The notes below the pieces were generated by a model that worked only from the letters and a program-made list of their open reading frames with translations, had not been told where the DNA came from and searched no databases. Positions 1 to 8,200 of a stretch of DNA of 45,220 nt are shown one piece after another (positions within the stretch are counted from its first letter, which is position 1; each line of letters begins with the position of its first letter). A program made the translations under genes and the position numbers. Source of the stretch: an uncultured Myxococcales bacterium (GTDB lineage: Bacteria; Myxococcota_A; Bradymonadia; UBA7976; UBA1532). Location of the stretch: assembly GCA_903847385.1 (NCBI GenBank), contig CAINDO010000348.1, positions 1 to 45,220 on the forward strand, read 5' to 3'.

Positions 1-1276
1 CGCCCCCGGTGGAGCGCACGGCCGAGGGCGGCAACGGCGGCGCGGGCAGCGGCGGCGCGGGCAGCGGCCGGGACTCGGACCGCGGCGGATCGAGCAGGCC
101 GGAGTCGCGGCGCGGCCGGATCGCCCCGAAACCTGGCGTGGACGTGCTGCTCTCCCCCATCGGGCGGGACGCCCCCTGCGTCTGCAGGCGGGCCGCGGGG
201 CGCGACAGGTCGCTGGTCTGGACCAGGCTGTCGTCCGAGGTGTTGTCCAGCAGGTCGACCAGGTCGGCGTCCAGCGCGGGCGGACCGCCGGCCCCGACCG
301 GGGGGCCGCTGCCGAAGAGCGGCGCGGGCTGCTGCGTGGTCTGGCCGAACAGCGGCGAGGGCGCGCTCGGCGCCGGCGGCTGGCCGAAGAGGGGGCTGGG
401 CGCCGCGGCGGGGACCTGCCCGAAGAGCGGGCTCGGCGCGGCCGCAGGGGCCTGCGGCGGGGGCGGCGGCGGGGCCTCGGCCTCGTCGTACTGCGACAGG
501 TCCATGACCGCGAAGTCGAACATCGCGTCCGGCGGGCCGGCGGGCCGGGGGGGCTCGGGCACGCGCGGCTGGGAGCCGATGCCCGCGCCCAGACTGCCGC
601 TGCTGCTGCGGCCGATGCCCGGGGCGCTGGACATGCTCGGGGCGGTGGGCATGCTCGGCGCGCTGGGGGCGCTCGGGGCGCGGCCCATCGGCGCGGCGGA
701 CAGGGGGGCCGGTGCGCCGATCAGGCTCGGCGGCGGGCCGGCCGGGATCTGCGCCGGGATGCTCGATGGCCCCGGAGCGGGCTGGGGGAGCGCGCCCGAC
801 CGGACGGCGGGGCGGGGATCCACGCCGGGCACGGGCCCGCCGTAGTACCGCGCGATGGCGCCCTTGATCTCGCGGGCCGAGGCGACGAGCGGCTGAATGC
901 GCAGGCGAGCCTGCTGCATCACGATCTTGATGGCCCGCACGTCCAGCGGGTTGGCCATTGCGACGTGCAGGTGCTCGCCGGACTTGCTGCGCTCGATCTC
1001 GATGGGGAAGAGCAGGTGCTCCACGCAGATCTCGCGGGTCAGCAACTGCAGGGCGCGCGTGTCCGGCTGGGTTCCGTCGAGGCCGACGATGGGCCGGTTG
1101 AGCGCCTTGCTCACGGCCTGGAGCATCGCGGGCTCGTCGATGCAGCCCCGCGCGACGAGGAGCTCGCCGAGGTCGCCCCCCACGGCGTCCTGCTCGCGCA
1201 GGATGCTGTCGAGCTGGCTGCGTTCGAGCGCGCCGGCGCGTACCAGAATCTCGCCGAATCGCAGTTTGTCGCTCAA
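1..1276 (-). CDS. MshEN (GspE/PilB N-terminal)-domain protein with FG-repeat linker, 3' truncated by the window edge
   Basis: Reading from a TTG start at 1276-1274, the first ~150 residues (starting LSDKLRFGEILVRAG) look like the MshEN/T2SSE N-terminal domain of type II secretion and type IV pilus ATPases. That domain often binds c-di-GMP or acts as a regulatory adaptor. The next ~270 residues are Pro/Ala/Ser-rich and include three PSPLFGQ units and one PAPLFGSG, followed by a short acidic patch (DADLVDLLDNTSDD). No ATPase domain appears before the left edge, so the full architecture is unknown. The start is supported by GGAG about 10 bases upstream and an in-frame stop at 1304-1306. TAATAT at 1301-1306 on this strand could be a -10 box. 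It lies downstream of the two lipoprotein genes on the same strand. Confidence 0.75.
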   Translation of the reverse strand, partial: MSDKLRFGEILVRAGALERSQLDSILREQDAVGGDLGELLVARGCIDEPAMLQAVSKALNRPIVGLDGTQPDTRALQLLTREICVEHLLFPIEIERSKSGEHLHVAMANPLDVRAIKIVMQQARLRIQPLVASAREIKGAIARYYGGPVPGVDPRPAVRSGALPQPAPGPSSIPAQIPAGPPPSLIGAPAPLSAAPMGRAPSAPSAPSMPTAPSMSSAPGIGRSSSGSLGAGIGSQPRVPEPPRPAGPPDAMFDFAVMDLSQYDEAEAPPPPPPQAPAAAPSPLFGQVPAAAPSPLFGQPPAPSAPSPLFGQTTQQPAPLFGSGPPVGAGGPPALDADLVDLLDNTSDDSLVQTSDLSRPAARLQTQGASRPMGESSTSTPGFGAIRPRRDSGLLDPPRSESRPLPAPPLPAPPLPPSAVRSTGG

Positions 1277-1336
1277 AGCGCGTGCTCCGTGGGTCTTCCG
1301 ATATTAGACCCGGCGGTTTCCCTACGCGAAATTAAG

Positions 1337-2131
1337 TTACAGCGGCTCGACCGGAATCCCGCGGGGCACGGGGATCACGAACGCGTCTGGCGGCGGCGTG
1401 ACGTTCACGGTGTGGTCGTCGAACTGCGCGTCCACGCGCATCTTCTCGGCGGGGACCTCGAAGCGCATGCGCTGCGGCACGGCGGTCGGACCCTCGCCGT
1501 CGTAGTCGCCGAAGCGCGCGACGAAGACGAGCGTGTCGCCCTGGTAGGTGCGGATCTCGCTGATGCGGAACGCGACGGGCTCGACGAGCAGGCGCTGGCG
1601 CCGCTCCGGCGTGCGCAGGTCCAGGATGTACGCGCCGGCGGTGTCGTCCCAGTCCAGCGTGGCCTGGGCGTCCGGGCGCACGGGCACGCCGCCGGCGAGC
1701 ACGGCCGTGAGCTCCTCGCCCGTCAGGGGCAGGCGCAGCAGGCGCGCCAGGTGGTCCGGCGTCGCCGGGCCCTGCTCGTAGCGCCGCTGCTCCAGCGAAT
1801 AGATCGTCACGGACTGCCCGTCCGAGGCCATCATCGCCAGGGGCTGATCGAAGGGCGACAGCGTGTCCACGCGGATGTGATCGGGGCGCTGGACGAGCAG
1901 CAACTGCCGCAGCTTCACGCGCTCGTCCCCGCGCCAGACCTCGAGCGAGATCATGCCCGAGAGGCTCGTGAGCGCGTGGCTGCGCTCGGCCAGGCGGGCC
2001 AGCACCGGGGCCGGCTCGGTGGGGCCGTCCGCGGGCCGGGCGATGCGGTGGGGGCAGCCCGTCAGCCCGCCGAGGCCGAGCACGAGCAGGGAGAGCGCCG
2101 CGGCGCGCCGGAGTCCACGCAGCCCGCTCAT
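1337..2131 (-). CDS. LolB/DUF4292-like outer-membrane lipoprotein
   Basis: This is a 264-residue lipoprotein. It has a hydrophobic signal with lipobox LTGC (Cys26), then a LolB-like beta domain with patterns such as SLSGMISLEVWRGDERVKLRQ and GVPVRPDAQATLDWDD. It resembles the DUF4292/LolB superfamily, whose members bind lipids or lipoproteins at the outer membrane. The ATG overlaps the stop of the upstream TPR gene by four bases (ATGA), so translational coupling is likely. The C-terminus is Pro-rich. Assignment to LolB proper is not certain, because the family has many uncharacterised delta-proteobacterial members. Confidence 0.8.
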   Translation of the reverse strand: MSGLRGLRRAAALSLLVLGLGGLTGCPHRIARPADGPTEPAPVLARLAERSHALTSLSGMISLEVWRGDERVKLRQLLLVQRPDHIRVDTLSPFDQPLAMMASDGQSVTIYSLEQRRYEQGPATPDHLARLLRLPLTGEELTAVLAGGVPVRPDAQATLDWDDTAGAYILDLRTPERRQRLLVEPVAFRISEIRTYQGDTLVFVARFGDYDGEGPTAVPQRMRFEVPAEKMRVDAQFDDHTVNVTPPPDAFVIPVPRGIPVEPL

Positions 2132-3756
2132 CGCCCCTTGCCCTTCTTCCGCACGGCGTCCAGCCGTTGCTGCCAGCGCTTGCGCGAGGCGTCGGCGCCG
2201 GGACCGCCGGCGGCGGCGAGCTCGACGGCCTTCTCCAGCGCGGTGATGCCGGCGGCGCGGTCCCCCGCGGCCAGCAGGACCTCGGCCAGGTGGAAGTGCA
2301 GCTCGCCCTCGCCCGGCATCAGCGAAATCGCCCGCTCGAGCTCCGTGCGCGCGCCCTTCAAGTCCCCGCGTTTGAACAGCACCCAGCCCAGGGAGTCCAC
2401 GATGGCGCCGTCGTCCGGCTCGGCCTCGAGCGCGCGGCGGATGTAGGCTTCGGCCTCCGGCAGCCGCACGCCTTTCTCGGCCCAGGAGAAACCGACGAAG
2501 TTGAGCGCGCCCGCGTGTTTGGGGAACCGCTCCACGACGGCCGTCATGAGCGCCAGCGAGCCGGGCTCGTCGCCCTGATCCTGAACGATCATCGCGTCGA
2601 GGTAGGCGAGATCGGCCTCGTCCGGCCACTTCTTGCGGGCCTCGGCGAGGACCGTGCGGGCGTCCGCGTAGCGGGCCTGCTTGCGACGGATGCGGGCCTG
2701 CTGCGCGGCGAGCTCGGGCGTGTCGGCGCCGGCCTTGCGGGCCTCGTCGAGCATGTCCCAGGCCTGGTCGAGTTTGCCCTGCTCGGCGTTCACGAAGGCG
2801 CGCAGGCGGCGCGCGTTGGCCGTTTGCTCGTGGCCGTCGGGGATCTTCTCCAGCACGGCGTCGGCGTCCGCCCAGCGCTTGGCGTCCGCCAGCAGGGCGG
2901 CGAGGCGCAGGCGGGCGTAGACGTTGCCCGGCTCCACGGTGAGCGCGCGCTCGAGCTCGGCCACGGCGCTCATGGGATCGCCGCGCTCCTGCAGCATGCC
3001 GGCGAGCAGCAGCGAGGCCTGCGCCTCCGTCGTCTTGCCGCCGCCCATGCGATGCAGGGCGCGCCGGGCGACGTCGAAGTCACCGCCGTCCAGGGCCATG
3101 CGCAACACCAGGGGCGTGAGGCCGCTGCGGCGCGGATCGAGCTCGATGCAGCGGTCGAACGCCACCGCGGCCTGGGCCGTGCGACCCTGGCGGGCGCGGA
3201 CCTGGCCGAGCTTCTCCCAGCCCTCGGAGCTGCGCGGGTCGCGCTGCGTGGCCTGCTTCAGTGCCTCCTCGGCCTCCTCGAGCTCGGCGCGATCCAGGGC
3301 GATGTCCGCCAGGCGCAGCCATGGGGCGGCGTTCGTCGGCTCGGCCTGGGCCCGTGCCTGGTGGATGCGCCGGGCCTCGTCCACGTGGCCCGCCTCGGCG
3401 AGCACGGCGGCGGCGTCGGCCGCGACGTCGGCGTCCTCCGGTGCGCAGGTCATGGCCTTGCGGGCGCGCTCGGCGGCGAGTTCCTGGGCGCCCAACGCCG
3501 CATGGGCGCGGGCCGCGGCGAGCCAGACCTGGGCGGCGCCGGGGTCGAGCCGGGTGGCCTCGTCGAAGCGGGCGGCGGCCTCGGGCAGCTTGCCCGACTG
3601 GCTCAGCAGCGAGGCCTCGGTGTACGCGCGGACCGCCTCGGGCGAGGGACCGGACGACGTACGCTGGGCGGGGCCGCCGCAGCCGGTGGCGAGCCCGAGC
3701 GCGACGGCCAGCGTGGCGGGGCGGGCGAACTGTGAGAGCAGGGGGGGGCGCGGCAC
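2128..3756 (-). CDS. Tetratricopeptide-repeat lipoprotein
   Basis: This 542-residue protein starts at GTG 3756. The frame stays open further upstream, but from this GTG it begins with a clean lipoprotein signal (LAVALGLATGC, Cys26). The rest is built from about a dozen TPR-like helical pairs, such as AAQVWLAAARAHAALGAQEL and NAAPWLRLADIALDRAELEE, ending in an Ala/Lys-rich tail. TPR lipoproteins act as scaffolds in outer-membrane or pilus assembly. Its neighbours (LolB-like and MshEN proteins) suggest an envelope or secretion role, which is inference. A GTG start without a strong ribosome site leaves the exact N-terminus open. Confidence 0.85.
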   Translation of the reverse strand: MPRPPLLSQFARPATLAVALGLATGCGGPAQRTSSGPSPEAVRAYTEASLLSQSGKLPEAAARFDEATRLDPGAAQVWLAAARAHAALGAQELAAERARKAMTCAPEDADVAADAAAVLAEAGHVDEARRIHQARAQAEPTNAAPWLRLADIALDRAELEEAEEALKQATQRDPRSSEGWEKLGQVRARQGRTAQAAVAFDRCIELDPRRSGLTPLVLRMALDGGDFDVARRALHRMGGGKTTEAQASLLLAGMLQERGDPMSAVAELERALTVEPGNVYARLRLAALLADAKRWADADAVLEKIPDGHEQTANARRLRAFVNAEQGKLDQAWDMLDEARKAGADTPELAAQQARIRRKQARYADARTVLAEARKKWPDEADLAYLDAMIVQDQGDEPGSLALMTAVVERFPKHAGALNFVGFSWAEKGVRLPEAEAYIRRALEAEPDDGAIVDSLGWVLFKRGDLKGARTELERAISLMPGEGELHFHLAEVLLAAGDRAAGITALEKAVELAAAGGPGADASRKRWQQRLDAVRKKGKGR

Positions 3757-3967
3757 GGCGCCACCATACGCGGCGGTGTCGTCGGGGGTCAATCGGGCCC
3801 GATCGTGGAGAATTTGCGATGCCCCTGGGCTCGTCTGTACCTTCGAATTCATCCAGTCATCGAAGACCGTCACCCGAACTCGAGAGTGTTGCGCGCACGA
3901 CGTCGAAAATTCGCATTCAAGCACCCCGGATACCTGTCCGATGAGCCAAGTAGAGGGAGCAAAGTGC

Positions 3968-4588
3968 ATGGACGCTGATGAGTCATCCAAACTGACGCTG
4001 AGCCCGGTGAACCTGGACGAATACTTCCGGGACGGACTGAACGAAGCCGCGAAGCATCAGAAAGTCGAACTCGACGACCCGACACGCGAGTATCTGGTGC
4101 AGTTGCTCACGTCGTTCTCTGCACGCGGCGCGCTCGTAACCGATGAGCTCGACGATCTCATGAACGAGCCCATCGGCATGCAGGTCCTGAGGGCCATGCA
4201 AGCACCTCCGACGAAGCGCTTTCAGTCGCTCAAGCAGATCGGCGATTACAGCCTGTACATGACCGGGTTCTTCTCCGATTCGATCACGCGCACCCTGAAC
4301 GACGAGAAGTATTTCATCGACCTGGGACAGGGCGCCTACCGCGGCGCGGCGAGCGCGCTGACCCGCGGCGGCGAGGAGAACCCGTTCCGGCGCCTGCTCA
4401 ACGACCTGGGCTCGCGCTTCGTGTCCTTCGTGGACCTGCTCAACGACGTGAGCGAGCGGTGTTTCAACCGCGAGCAGGACGTGATGCGGCTCTACGACCG
4501 CTTCACCGCGACGGGCAGCCCCCGCGTGGCGGCCCGGCTCGCGCAGATGGGGGTGGCCGTCGGGGCCCGCAGCCGGCTGGCCCACTGA
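3968..4588 (+). CDS. Uncharacterised soluble protein
   Basis: This is a 206-residue protein with no signal peptide or membrane segment. It is mixed alpha-helical and begins MDADESSKLTLSPVNLDEYF. I do not recognise the family. The start is chosen because AGAGGGAG lies 7-14 bases upstream. An in-frame ATG at 3941 lacks such a site. The gene sits eight bases before the next gene and likely forms a two-gene unit with it. It is transcribed away from the TPR gene, with 211 bases between. The phrases QVLRAMQAPPTKRFQSLKQI and DYSLYMTGFFSDSI suggest a compact helical fold, but no catalytic motif is visible. Confidence 0.8.
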   Translation: MDADESSKLTLSPVNLDEYFRDGLNEAAKHQKVELDDPTREYLVQLLTSFSARGALVTDELDDLMNEPIGMQVLRAMQAPPTKRFQSLKQIGDYSLYMTGFFSDSITRTLNDEKYFIDLGQGAYRGAASALTRGGEENPFRRLLNDLGSRFVSFVDLLNDVSERCFNREQDVMRLYDRFTATGSPRVAARLAQMGVAVGARSRLAH

Positions 4589-4596
4589 GCGGCGCC

Positions 4597-5241
4597 ATGG
4601 CCGACGCCATCGCCCGCCTGGAAGCCCGCCTGTGTGAACTGTACGCCCTGGAGCCCGGGGTCAGCGTGCGCGACTTCGTGGTGGACGACGCCGCGCGCCC
4701 GCACCTGCTCGCCGGTCTCGCGGCGCTGAACGAAACGCCGCCTGCGGGCCGCGAGGCGCTCCTCATCCACGAGTCGGACGAGGAGCTGAACCTCGCGCTG
4801 CTGCTCGAGGATCGCCTGTCCGGGGCGGACCCCTGCAACGACGCCGAGCTGGACGGCCACTGCGCGCTCTTGGAGGGCATCAGCCACCTGCTCTACGTGA
4901 TCGTGCGGGCGCAGGCCCGGCGGCCGGTGTCGCGCCTGGAGCTGGAGCTGCAGGCCGAGGTGGACAAGTTCCTGGGCACGTTCCTGATCCGCCGGCAGGC
5001 CCAGGGCGCGGTGTGTTCGGACGCGCTGCGGCACAAGCTCTTTCGCGCGTTCTCCATCGACGCGGCGCCCGCCGACGCGCCGCGCTACCGCGAGGCGAGC
5101 CGCCTGGCCGACCGCTACTGCGCCTGGCTCTCGCAGACGTTCCTGGCGCAATCGCGCATGGACTCGCTGTTCCCCGAGGTCCGGCGCTTCTGGCGCATGA
5201 GCCAGTCGGACAAGATCGGACACATCGAGAGCCGGACCTGA
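4597..5241 (+). CDS. Uncharacterised helical protein
   Basis: This is a 214-residue, probably cytoplasmic protein. It is acidic in its first half (DEELNLALLLEDRLSGADP) and helical throughout. No family was recognised. It follows the previous unknown gene by eight bases and is presumably co-transcribed with it. Its stop codon sits in the left arm of a hairpin shared with the convergent macroglobulin-like gene. The sequence GISHLLYVIVRAQARRPVSR is mildly amphipathic rather than a membrane span. The two genes may encode partners of one complex, but nothing in the sequence proves it. Confidence 0.8.
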   Translation: MADAIARLEARLCELYALEPGVSVRDFVVDDAARPHLLAGLAALNETPPAGREALLIHESDEELNLALLLEDRLSGADPCNDAELDGHCALLEGISHLLYVIVRAQARRPVSRLELELQAEVDKFLGTFLIRRQAQGAVCSDALRHKLFRAFSIDAAPADAPRYREASRLADRYCAWLSQTFLAQSRMDSLFPEVRRFWRMSQSDKIGHIESRT

Positions 5242-5269
5242 GCGGGCGCCGGTCGAGAACGGCCGCTCA
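5239..5269. terminator. Candidate bidirectional hairpin between convergent genes
   Basis: TGAGCGG (5239-5245) pairs with CCGCTCA (5263-5269), and CCG/CGG can pair inside. Both arms carry the stop codons of the flanking convergent genes. There is no U-tract. Three of the seven pairs (TGA/TCA) are automatic for two convergent TGA stops, so only the extension to seven is informative. Confidence 0.4.
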
Positions 5270-8200
5270 GCCGCCCGTGCGCTTGCCCAGCGTCGCCTTG
5301 ACGTACACCGGCACCGGCGCGGCCTGCGCCTCGATCTGGGGCTGGTAGGCGAAATACACGCGGCTGCGCGGCACCACGACGCTCCGCACGGCGCGCGCGG
5401 CGACGAGCGGGATCGACAGCCCCGTGCGGCCGTAGCCGGGGTCGTCCAGGTAGACGGTCAGGCCGCGGGCGGCGGGCTCGATGCGCAGCGTGCGGCCGAT
5501 GGCGCCCTCGTCGAGCGCGTGCTCGGCGAGGCGGAAGCCCGGGGGCAGGCCGACCTGAGCGATGAGCAGGCCATTGGCGGCGCGGCCCCCGCGGCGGTCG
5601 ATGTCGATGGTCAGCATGGCCTGGTCGCCCAGGCCGTAGTTCGTCGCGTCCAGCGTCTGCGCCATATAGAGCGCGGCGCGCTCCTCGGGGGCCTGGCCGT
5701 CCAGCACGATGGGCGGGCCGGGCGGGCGGGTCCAGGGCTCGAAGTGGTGCGTGGTCAGGCGGTAGGCCATGTCCGTGGCGCCGTCCCAGCTCCCCAGCTC
5801 GACGACGAGCTCGGCGCCGGGCCGCACCTTGTCCGTCAGGTCCACGCGGCGGGGCGCGGTGATGTTGGTCGGGTCGAACTCGATGGTCTCGACCTCGGTA
5901 CCGTCCAGCTTGACCACCGCGCGGCCGCCCGCCTGTCCGACCTGCGCCGCCGCGAGCATCGCGCGGAGCGCCAGGGCCGTGCCCTGAGTGGAGTAGAAGC
6001 CGCCGCCCGGATCGCGCAGCACCAGCAGCGCCCGCATCGCCTCGCGGGCCTTGTCGCCGCGGCCGCCGTGGCGTGTGAGCGCGTGGGCGACCACGGCCGT
6101 CGTCTCGACCTCGGCCGAGATGCCCCGGGCGCCGTAGAGCGTCGCGCCGCGGGGCCGGAAGCTCACCCGGCGCTCGCGCCCCTCGCCCACGATGGCGGCG
6201 CGGCGGTCCAGCTCGTCCAGCACGGCCTCGGCCCGCACGCGATGCGAAGCGCCCGCGGCGATGAGCGCGTCCGCGGCCCAGGCCAGCGTGTAGCTGTCCA
6301 CGCCCTCGACCATGGAGAAGGCGTCCTCGAGCCGCTGCACGACCTTGCGGCAGGCCGCGCGGGACACGCGCAGGGCGGGTGTCCAGGGCTTCGTCGGGTC
6401 CTCCGTGGACAGGCACTCCGGGTCGCTCGACAGCATCGCCAGGGCCACGTAGGCCGTCTCCGTGGGGCCGCGGAAGGCGCCGTCGCCGGCCTGCTGACCC
6501 GACAGGAAAGCGCGCGTGCGCGCCAGGATGTCCGGGTCGATGTAGGTGTGGGGGGCGATCTCGGTGAGCACGAGCAGGCCCCAGGCGGTCGGCGTGAGGT
6601 CCGCGTCGCGGCCGAAGGCCGAGAAGCCGCCGCCCGAGGTCTCGTACGCGAGGAGGTCCTGGTAGGACAGGCGCAGCAGCCGCAGCAGGGCCTTCTCCTG
6701 GGCCGGGATGATGCGCCCCGTGGCCCGCAGGGCCTTGAGGATCAACACGTTGGCGTAGATGGTCGAGGCCTGCTGCTCGAACGAGCCATGGGGCTCCGCG
6801 GCGACCAGATCCAGGCCGTCCAGCGCGGCGGCCAGGGGGCTCCCGAGCAGGGTCAGCACCACGGAGCGACCCTCGGCGAAGGCGTCCGCGGGCAGGTCGA
6901 TGGTGCGGCGGACCTTGTCGATCACCAGGCCGGCGGCCGTCGTGCGCACCTCGCGGCCCTTGGGGGCCACCTGGATGGCCCGCTTGAGGGCGTCCTTCTC
7001 GCCGCCGAGCGCGCCGGACACGGTCACGAACTGTTGGCCCGCGCCCGTGGCCTTCAGCGGCACGAGGCGGCCGGCGATGCCGTGGGCGACGACGGAGACG
7101 GGGTCCGCCAGGGGCTTCGTGTCCAGCGTCAGGCCGGGGTCCGCCGTGGCGGTGACCAGGGCCGCGCCGCCCACGTCGCGCTCGTTCTGCACGGCGACCT
7201 GGAGGGTGACGTCGTCGCCCGTGGTCAGGTCCATGGGCACGTCCACGTCCACGTGGAACGGCTTGTTGACCACCAGCTTGCCGGCGCCGGCGCCGAGCAC
7301 GCCGCGCGTGTCGCTGGCCAGGGCGTGGGCCTCCCACGTGGTGATGGAGTCGGCCACGCGGAAGCTGACCTCGCCGGCGCCGTCCTCGCCCACGACCGCG
7401 GCGGGGTTGAAGTAGAGCGTCTCGGGGAAGTCCTGGCGGGTGGCGACCTCGGGGGCGGAGTCGGCGCCGGACTTCGGCGCGGACTTGATGCCGAACCGCT
7501 GGTCGCTCGAACGGCCCGGGGCGCGGCCCATCTTGCCCTCGTCTGCGACGATCCCGGAGCTCTCCGAGAACCCGCCGCCGCCTCGGCCGACGCCGTCGAG
7601 GCCGAGGCCGCCGGTGGACTTCTCGGCTTCCATCTGGGCGACCACGCGCGGGGGCTCCGGCTGCGGCGCGCTGGCCGGCGCGGCCTGCGGCATCGGCGCG
7701 ACGCTCTTGGCCATGTCGGCCTCTTCGCGGGCGAAGTAGCCCGCCGTCGGCGAGGCCGGCGCCGCCTCGTAGTACACGCCGCCCCGCCGGAGCGAGGTCG
7801 TCGCAAAGAGGAGCGTGACCACGACCAGCGCCACGGGCGCACCCACGAGCACGATCCGCAGCGCCCGCCCCTCGGCGCGCGCACCGGCCGGCACACCCGC
7901 GGCCTCGGCCGTGCGGCGCCGCGCGGCGGAGAACATCAGGCTGGCGAAGACACCCAGCGCGATGAGCAGCGCCACGGGGTCGACCGTCTGGGCCCGCATG
8001 TCCAGGCCGCGGGTGAGCAGGAGCTCGAGCAGCAGCCCGATGACCAGCGCCGCGCACAAAGCGCCGAAGCCCGTGCGGAACCAGAACGACACGACGAGCA
8101 GCGTGAGCAGGAGCGCCGCCGCGAAGGCCAGCGCCGTGATCTCGCTGAAGGTGCGCGCACGCGAAGAGGCCTCGCCGGTGGCCACGGCCATCGCGATGCG

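Noticed and set aside
3790..3900. Promoter-like TTGCGA/TACCTT between the TPR and unknown genes
   Set aside because: Match to the -10 box is weak and the spacing is 18, with no supporting feature.
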